Positions 58,880-64,000 of a stretch of 64,000 nucleotides of DNA are shown here, in pieces. The translations under genes and the position numbers were made by a program. The DNA comes from an uncultured Oleiphilaceae bacterium (GTDB lineage Bacteria > Pseudomonadota > Gammaproteobacteria > Pseudomonadales > Oleiphilaceae): positions 19,172-83,171 of the forward strand of contig CAJXUY010000020.1 of NCBI GenBank assembly GCA_913060665.1, written 5' to 3'. Below the pieces are notes generated by a model. That model did not search any database and had not been told where the DNA came from. It worked only from the letters and a program-made list of their open reading frames with translations. Position 1 is the stretch's first letter. Every line of letters begins with the position of its first letter.

Positions 58880-59362
58880 ATGTGGGGCATTAAGAAAACG
58901 AAAGGGCGTAAACCTGTGACCGGGCACTTTGATACACTGATATCGAACAAAACCCAAATAGAAGGTGATTTGCACTTTTCTGGAGGGCTTCATATTGATG
59001 GTACTATAAAAGGGACTATTCGGGCTGATGAAAGCAGCGAAGCTATCATTCGAATCAGTGATGTGGGTGAGGTTGATGGAGATGTAATAGCGCCTCATAT
59101 TATTGTAAACGGGACGGTTCACGGCGATGTCTATTCGTCAAAACATATTGAGCTAGCGGCTAACGCTTCGATTAAAGGTAATGTCTACTACCACTTAATA
59201 GAAATGGTTATGGGGGCGGAAGTGAACGGAAACCTGGTCCACAATAAAGAGCCTGTTTCTATTAGTGGGCTGACGCAGCGTACTGATCGTCACCAGGAGG
59301 GCGATATGGGCACTGATGAAGAGGGCGGTTTCGAACAAGAAAACAGTTTATCCGCTAGTTAA
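58880..59362 (+). CDS. Bactofilin
   Basis: 160 residues from the ATG at 58880 with AGGAGG ahead; the frame is open earlier but shares bases with the previous gene. A central bactofilin beta-helix (about 25-120: DLHFSGGLHIDGTIKGTIRA, VDGDVIAPHIIVNGTVHGDV), flanked by disordered ends. A filament-forming cytoskeletal protein, often linked to cell shape and peptidoglycan enzymes; here 14 bp after the coiled-coil membrane protein. Confidence 0.93.
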   Translation: MWGIKKTKGRKPVTGHFDTLISNKTQIEGDLHFSGGLHIDGTIKGTIRADESSEAIIRISDVGEVDGDVIAPHIIVNGTVHGDVYSSKHIELAANASIKGNVYYHLIEMVMGAEVNGNLVHNKEPVSISGLTQRTDRHQEGDMGTDEEGGFEQENSLSAS

Positions 59363-59379
59363 TAAAATATTACCGACTA

Positions 59380-59413
59380 ATAATTGACTAAATTAGTCGG
59401 TTAATTGGATAAT
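59380..59413 (+). promoter_or_regulatory. erpA promoter with IscR type-1 site
   Basis: 59380-59404 (ATAATTGACTAAATTAGTC then GGTTAA) matches the type-1 IscR consensus ATASYYGACTRwwwYAGTCRRSTAT at 22 of 25 positions, with a perfect GACTA-AAT-TAGTC dyad. It overlaps a -35 TTGACT (59384-59389), 18 bp before a -10 GATAAT (59408-59413). Bound Fe-S IscR would block this promoter. The same bases form a longer inverted repeat with 59372-59381. Confidence 0.75.
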
Positions 59414-59446
59414 TGGCAGTCTAGGTTGTTTTCCGTTGGAGGAATT

Positions 59447-59800
59447 ATGAGTGTTGTCGAATCGCACATGCCTGATCTATTGGTTTTTACCGATGCCGCT
59501 GCGTCTAAAGTAAAAAACTTGATAGAGGAGGAAGGAAATCCAGAATTAAAGCTTCGGGTCTTTGTGACTGGAGGTGGTTGTTCAGGGTTTCAGTATGGCT
59601 TTACGTTTGATGAGGCTATGGCTGATGACGATACGGCTATTGAAAAAGAAGGTGTATTGTTACTGGTTGATCCCATGAGTTATCAATATCTTGTAGGTGC
59701 AACCGTTGATTACAGTGAAGGTTTACAGGGCTCTCAGTTCGTAGTTAATAACCCTAATGCTTCAAGCACTTGCGGTTGCGGTTCTTCATTTAGTATCTAG
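59447..59800 (+). CDS. erpA: Iron-sulfur cluster insertion protein ErpA
   Basis: 117 residues from the ATG at 59447 (GGAGG upstream); an earlier in-frame start at 59405 would pass through the promoter. A-type carrier with [11 protein letters not shown] and the C-terminal CGCG, the three conserved cysteines. Delivers Fe-S clusters to target proteins. The IscR site upstream fits its control by cluster demand. Confidence 0.95.
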   Translation: MSVVESHMPDLLVFTDAAASKVKNLIEEEGNPELKLRVFVTGGGCSGFQYGFTFDEAMADDDTAIEKEGVLLLVDPMSYQYLVGATVDYSEGLQGSQFVVNNPNASSTCGCGSSFSI

Positions 59801-59850
59801 TGTGATATGCCCTTGATAAATCTGAGGGCTATGTTTCCTGTCTTTCTATC

Positions 59851-60990
59851 CTAATTACCACAGTAAATTGCCCCGAGAACTCTTTGTGCCTGAGCGCCTG
59901 TAACTGATGTTAAGTTGCCGCTTAGCCTGTTGATGGTTCGGTGTGCTAACCATGCAAATGCAACTGATTCAACGAGGTCAGGTGCAATGCCGATCTCGTT
60001 TGTGCTTGCTACCTTCGTGTTTGGAAGTCGTGTTTGGAGGCGGCTCATTATGTCGCCATTTTTTGCTCCGCCCCCGCAGATGTAAATCTCCTTTACTAAG
60101 TCGCTTGGCTCTAGTTTGGAGTTGCACATCGCTACAGCATCGGTGATAGTTTGGCAGGTGAACGCTGTAAGGGTTGCTTGCACATCAACGGTTGATAGGT
60201 GGGAGAAGTTTAGCAGTTGGTGCTCTAGCCAGTCTGAATTAAAACGTTCTCTCCCAGTGCTTTTGGGGGGCTGAAGCGTCAAGTAGGGCTCGGATAGTAA
60301 GGTATTGAGAAGAGATGTATCAATTTTCCCTGAGGCGGCCCATTCTCCGTTATAGTCAAATTTCTGGTTCTTTTGTTTATAAACCCAGTAGTCAAGTAGG
60401 ACATTGCCGGGGCCGGTATCGAAACCGAGCGTTGGCATATCTGACTTTGGTACCAGCGTGATGTTGGCCATTCCTCCGATATTGATGATTGCTCGATTAT
60501 TGTTGCCATCTTTAAATACATCTTCGTGAAACGCAGGCACCAGGGGAGCCCCTTGCCCACCGGCAGCTATATCTCGGCGCCGAAAATCAGCAACGGTCGT
60601 AATACCGGTTCGTTCTGCAATCGTATTAGGGTCGGCAATTTGTAGTGAGAATGGGTTTTTGCCATGGGGGGCGTGGCGGATGGTTTGTCCGTGGCTCCCT
60701 ATTGCAGATATAGTGTTTGGAGGGGTGTTTGTTTTGGTGCAAAGTGCTAATGCTGCGTCAGCGAAGAGGTGCCCGAGTTCTCGGTCAAGCTTAAACGCAC
60801 GCTGAATTTCATTTTCTCCGCTGGAGCACAAACCCAATATGGTATCTTTTAATGTTTGGGGGATCTGTATGGAGTGTGAGTCTATGATGCTAATCTGGTC
60901 AGATATCTGAATCAGCACAGCATCGATTGCGTCGATGCTGGTGCCTGACATGAGCCCTATATAGAGCGCTTTATGTGTTGAGTGCGCCAC
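59851..60990 (-). CDS. anmK: Anhydro-N-acetylmuramic acid kinase
   Basis: 379 residues from a GTG overlapping the neighbourhood of the peptidase stop. Family motifs: GLMSGTSIDAIDAVLI, GSHGQTIRHAP, NIGGMANITL and GFDTGPGNVLLD. Phosphorylates anhMurNAc in cell-wall recycling. Two bases from the M23 peptidase gene, also a cell-wall gene; both probably share a transcript. Confidence 0.96.
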   Translation of the reverse strand: MAHSTHKALYIGLMSGTSIDAIDAVLIQISDQISIIDSHSIQIPQTLKDTILGLCSSGENEIQRAFKLDRELGHLFADAALALCTKTNTPPNTISAIGSHGQTIRHAPHGKNPFSLQIADPNTIAERTGITTVADFRRRDIAAGGQGAPLVPAFHEDVFKDGNNNRAIINIGGMANITLVPKSDMPTLGFDTGPGNVLLDYWVYKQKNQKFDYNGEWAASGKIDTSLLNTLLSEPYLTLQPPKSTGRERFNSDWLEHQLLNFSHLSTVDVQATLTAFTCQTITDAVAMCNSKLEPSDLVKEIYICGGGAKNGDIMSRLQTRLPNTKVASTNEIGIAPDLVESVAFAWLAHRTINRLSGNLTSVTGAQAQRVLGAIYCGN

Positions 60991-60991
60991 T

Positions 60992-62350
60992 TTAGTTGGC
61001 GGCTAGATGGTAACTTTGAGATAGCGTGTCTAGCTGAGACAGGTACAGGCCGGTCTGCTTTTTGAACTCAGCCATTTCACTTTTATGAATGGGGTTGGCT
61101 TGAGGCAATTTAATTTTAACTGAGTTTTTTTGCACGCCATTCACTTTGAACTCATAGTGAAGGTGGGGGCCAGATGCTAGTCCAGTACTGCCTACATAAC
61201 CGATAATCTGACCTTGCTTTACTCGAGTACCGCTTCGAACACCACGAGCATATTTACTCATATGGGCATAAAGTGTAGATATTTTTTGTCCATGCTGAAT
61301 AATGACCGTTTTTCCATATCCGCCTTTCCTTCCGGTGTGAACGACTTTACCGTCGCCTGTTGCTTTAATCGGGGTGCCACGACCCGCGGCATAATCCGTC
61401 CCTTTATGAGCCCTTATTGTATGAAGTACCGGGTGTTTACGACGGAGATTAAAGTGAGACGATATGCGGGCAAAGTCGATAGGTGATCTTAAAAAGGCTT
61501 TTCTCATACTATGCCCTTCGGGGGTAAAGTAATTCTGGTCACCCTTCTTGTCGGTATATAGTACAGCTTTTAGCTCGCGCCCTTGGTTATTAAATGTGGC
61601 CGCTATGATTTTTCCTTCACCAATTTTGTTTCCGTTAATGTAAAGTTCTTCGTATACAAGGTTGAAAGAGTCGCCGCTCCGAATGTCGAGAATGAAGTCG
61701 ATATCCCAGCCGAATATATTGGCAAGCTCCATGATCATCGATTGTTTTAAGCCAGCCTTTTGGCCAGCAAGGAAAAGAGAGCTATCAATCTCGCCTTCTG
61801 AATATGCAAGCTGTACGTCGGGCTTGATGAACACTTCTTCACTGGTGAATTTTCCGTTATCTCCACGGGAAAGTACTAACGATTTGAGCTGGCTTCGCTG
61901 TAGCTTTATCTGACTGACCTCATTAGTGTCATCCCTCCTAAGGAATGACAGTTTCTCGCCTGGATAAATGTTTGCGAGCTGTTTATTTGACTTGTGTCCA
62001 GCTATAACCTGATACATTACTCTGTCGTTGAGGCCGGCTTTTTTGAAGAGAGTAGAAAGTGTGTCGCCTTTCTTTACTTCAAAGTTATCCCACTGTGCGC
62101 TGGCAGCTTCTATGTTCGCAGGTGTAGTTGATGTTGCAGGCGTTTGAGTGTGTGATTCAGTTGTCGCTTGATGAGTTTCTAATTTTTTTACAGAGTTGTT
62201 CTTAGTAAGGCTCTCGTCAGTAATCTGTAAAGGAATAGAAATACGGTTCGCTTCCACTTCACTGCTTGGGCTTAATAACAGCATAACGGCTACGGCAAGG
62301 CTTAGGCTTCCTGCAGCAAATAGGTGAGTTTTTGGAAATTCTCGTGTCAC
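60992..62350 (-). CDS. M23 family murein endopeptidase
   Basis: 452 residues from a GTG with AAGG eight bases before. N-terminal membrane helix (about 10-28), a Thr/Ser-rich linker, LysM/OapA-like part (FEVKKGDTLSTLFKKAGL), then a C-terminal LytM domain with the zinc motif HKGTDYAAGRGTPI and HLHYEFKV. Cleaves peptidoglycan crosslinks, MepM-like. Both zinc motifs intact, so likely active. Followed by anmK. Confidence 0.92.
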   Translation of the reverse strand: MTREFPKTHLFAAGSLSLAVAVMLLLSPSSEVEANRISIPLQITDESLTKNNSVKKLETHQATTESHTQTPATSTTPANIEAASAQWDNFEVKKGDTLSTLFKKAGLNDRVMYQVIAGHKSNKQLANIYPGEKLSFLRRDDTNEVSQIKLQRSQLKSLVLSRGDNGKFTSEEVFIKPDVQLAYSEGEIDSSLFLAGQKAGLKQSMIMELANIFGWDIDFILDIRSGDSFNLVYEELYINGNKIGEGKIIAATFNNQGRELKAVLYTDKKGDQNYFTPEGHSMRKAFLRSPIDFARISSHFNLRRKHPVLHTIRAHKGTDYAAGRGTPIKATGDGKVVHTGRKGGYGKTVIIQHGQKISTLYAHMSKYARGVRSGTRVKQGQIIGYVGSTGLASGPHLHYEFKVNGVQKNSVKIKLPQANPIHKSEMAEFKKQTGLYLSQLDTLSQSYHLAAN

Positions 62351-62473
62351 GTTAATACCTTTTATTTCTAGCGCTTATTCGACATGTCTTGGCAATTCAC
62401 TTTAAGTATAGGTGATACATTGCTAATAGATCAAAGAAGAATAACAACGATTTCATGAATCAGCACTAAAATC

Positions 62474-62482
62474 TGTTATAAT
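62474..62482 (+). promoter_or_regulatory. Extended -10 promoter of tyrS
   Basis: TGTTATAAT at 62474-62482 is an extended -10 (TGnTATAAT). The -35 region is poor (CATGAA near 62454-62459). The surrounding 265-bp gap shows nothing else. Confidence 0.5.
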
Positions 62483-62615
62483 TGCCAGCTATTTCTTTTT
62501 TATAGAGTAATTTCTATAACGTGCCGAGTTTACTCTGATTTAACGTAAATTGCGGCTAATAATGGTTAAAATGTATGGCAATATTGTTGCTACATGTATC
62601 GTATGGTGAAGGTTG

Positions 62616-63815
62616 ATGTCCTCAGTAGAGCAAGCGTTATCGGTAATTCGTCGCGGTGTAGATGAGATTCTCGTCGAAGAAGACTTAATTAAAAAATTGA
62701 AATCAGGCAAGAAGTTGCGCATTAAGGCAGGCTTTGATCCGACTGCGCCTGATTTACACTTAGGTCATACGGTATTAATTAACAAGTTGAAGCAGTTTCA
62801 GGATTTAGGTCATGATGTGCTGTTTTTGATTGGTGATTTTACGGGGATGATCGGTGATCCCACCGGGAAAAGTGCAACCCGCCCGCCCTTAACCGAAGAG
62901 CAGGTGGCTAAAAATGCAGAGTCTTACAAGGAACAGGTGTTCAAAATACTTGATCCTGAGAAAACAACTGTGATGTTTAACTCTCAGTGGATGGGTGAGA
63001 TGTCTGCATCTGATATGATTCGATTGGCAGGGCAGTATACCGTTGCAAGGATGCTGGAGCGGGATGACTTTAGTAAGCGTTTTAAGGGTGAGCAGTCAAT
63101 AGCAATACATGAATTTTTGTATCCGTTGGTTCAAGGGTATGACTCCGTAGCAATGGAGGCTGATGTTGAGCTTGGAGGGACGGATCAGAAGTTCAACCTT
63201 CTCATGGGGCGTACGCTGCAGAAAAATGCAGGTCAAGAGCCGCAAACCATTATTACAATGCCAATATTGGAAGGCTTGGATGGTGTTCAGAAGATGTCAA
63301 AGTCGCTAGGTAACTATATTGGTGTATCAGATGCGCCTGGCGAAATGTATACCAAAATTTTGTCTATGCCTGATGCCTTGATTTGGCGATATTTTGAGTT
63401 GTTAAGTTTTAAGTCTATAGATGAGGTAGGTGTTTATCGTGACGAGGTTTCAGCTGGGCGTAACCCTCAGGAAATAAAGCAGGTGTTGGCGCGGGAAATT
63501 ATCGAGCGCTTTCATGATCAGTCAGCCGCTGATAGTGCACATAAATCAGCAGGAAATAAAATGGACTTGGGCGAGATTCCGGATGATGTCCCTGAGGTTG
63601 AGTTGGAGTTAGAAGGTCAGTCTGAGATTTGGGTTAATGAAATTTTGAGGCGTGCTGGCTTGGTGGTAAATGGGAAGGCGGCTAAGGATGCGCTAAGCAG
63701 AGGGGTTGTCTTTGCTGATGGCGATAAAGTTGAGGTTGGGTTTAAAATGATAGCGGGTGACAGTAAGGTGATTCAGTCTGGTAAGAAGAAAATTGCTCGG
63801 GTTACAGTTAAGTGA
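62616..63815 (+). CDS. tyrS: Tyrosyl-tRNA synthetase
   Basis: 399 residues from the ATG at 62616 (AAGG upstream; a TTG lies three bases earlier). Class I core: HIGH-type [23 protein letters not shown] and KMSKS in [11 protein letters not shown]. The C-terminal S4-like tail ([18 protein letters not shown]) binds tRNA. Residues match the longer TyrRS Z type. The gene precedes an rRNA operon in Pseudomonas, consistent with the promoters that follow. Confidence 0.97.
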   Translation: MSSVEQALSVIRRGVDEILVEEDLIKKLKSGKKLRIKAGFDPTAPDLHLGHTVLINKLKQFQDLGHDVLFLIGDFTGMIGDPTGKSATRPPLTEEQVAKNAESYKEQVFKILDPEKTTVMFNSQWMGEMSASDMIRLAGQYTVARMLERDDFSKRFKGEQSIAIHEFLYPLVQGYDSVAMEADVELGGTDQKFNLLMGRTLQKNAGQEPQTIITMPILEGLDGVQKMSKSLGNYIGVSDAPGEMYTKILSMPDALIWRYFELLSFKSIDEVGVYRDEVSAGRNPQEIKQVLAREIIERFHDQSAADSAHKSAGNKMDLGEIPDDVPEVELELEGQSEIWVNEILRRAGLVVNGKAAKDALSRGVVFADGDKVEVGFKMIAGDSKVIQSGKKKIARVTVK

Positions 63816-63859
63816 TGTGCTAATTTATACGTAAGGTCTTCAGTGTGTGTCTACAGTAA

Positions 63860-63886
63860 GGTCAGGCTAATTGCCTGGCCTTTTTT
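63860..63886 (+). terminator. Intrinsic terminator after tyrS
   Basis: GGTCAGGC (63860-63867) and GCCTGGCC (63873-63880), one G-T pair, then six T. It overlaps the first promoter that follows. Confidence 0.85.
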
Positions 63887-63898
63887 ATGGGGTATAAT
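63871..63898 (+). promoter_or_regulatory. Promoter overlapping the tyrS terminator
   Basis: TTGCCT (63871-63876), 16 bp, TATAAT (63893-63898). Upstream of a second stronger promoter; tandem layout suggests an rRNA operon. Confidence 0.5.
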
Positions 63899-63925
63899 AT
63901 TGTTGGAATTAGTTGGGTTGCGCTA

Positions 63926-63960
63926 TTGACCTCAGGCCTAAACGCTATATAATGCGCCCC
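63926..63960 (+). promoter_or_regulatory. Probable rRNA operon promoter
   Basis: TTGACC (63926-63931), 16 bp, TATAAT (63948-63953), then a G+C-rich discriminator GCGCCCC (63954-63960), typical of promoters repressed by ppGpp/DksA. No start codon follows within the window. Position after tyrS matches a Pseudomonas 16S rRNA operon. Confidence 0.7.
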
Positions 63961-64000
63961 TCTTCTGCAGAAGGCACCGGAATACAGGGTGTTGGTAGAA

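Overview
The window is chromosomal housekeeping DNA of a gammaproteobacterium, most likely a marine member of the Pseudomonadales/Oceanospirillales group. The basis is gene content, the style of the proteins, and several gene blocks in the same order as in Pseudomonas: gmk-rpoZ-spoT-ridA with oxyR-recG; rpoD-dnaG-yqeY-rpsU facing tsaD, then plsY-folB-folK; pgi-panC-panB-folK-pcnB followed by cbrB-cbrA-gluQ-dksA; and argC...bactofilin-erpA-anmK-M23 peptidase-tyrS leading into a probable rRNA promoter. G+C is moderate by eye. No insertion sequence, prophage, integrase or CRISPR array was seen.

Layout. 1-2.8 kb: beta-oxidation accessory genes (a fadH fragment cut by the window edge and a dienoyl-CoA isomerase-like crotonase). 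2.9-12.2 kb: nucleotide and stringent-response genes, OxyR, RecG and an HDOD regulator. 12.2-20.2 kb: an accessory iron/haem island with Fur-box-like sites, a MauG-type dihaem protein, two imelysins, a dihaem DUF1111 oxidoreductase and a Tat-exported DUF1513 protein. It ends in a decayed multihaem cytochrome gene. 20.3-23.1 kb: AsmA-like protein and a ZIP-like transporter with altered metal ligands. 23.2-28.0 kb: tRNA and the macromolecular synthesis operon. 28.3-36.5 kb: t6A modification, phospholipid, folate, pantothenate and poly(A) polymerase genes. 36.6-42 kb: the CbrA/CbrB carbon-control module. 42-51.3 kb: gluQ, dksA, sfsA, a small Rieske/cNMP/pentapeptide trio, a response regulator, a kinase-like protein, PBP1b and a TPR lipoprotein. 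51.7-56.8 kb: hemL, thiE, thiD, hemJ and a ClC channel. 57-64 kb: argC, a DUF6776-like protein, bactofilin, erpA under a likely IscR-controlled promoter, anmK, an M23 peptidase and tyrS.

The most interesting finding is in the 840-bp gap between cbrB and pcnB. It holds a textbook -24/-12 (sigma54) promoter on the minus strand. About 370 bp of DNA follows that would give an RNA with several A-rich AAnAAnAA-type Hfq/Crc decoy motifs and ends near a GCAA-tetraloop hairpin. Position, promoter type, size and motif content match the CrcZ regulatory RNA of Pseudomonas, which CbrB activates. Phased TGTTAC/GTAACA repeats 75-135 bp upstream look like the activator sites. A 58-codon two-helix membrane ORF overlapping the cbrA start by 11 nt matches the position of Pseudomonas cbrX. 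The whole sensor, activator and decoy-RNA circuit therefore appears to be present here.

Other regulatory finds are a near-consensus Fur box lying on the stop codon of the MauG-like gene, a 22/25 match to the type-1 IscR site over the erpA promoter, and tandem promoters with a GC-rich discriminator at the window end, probably those of an rRNA operon.
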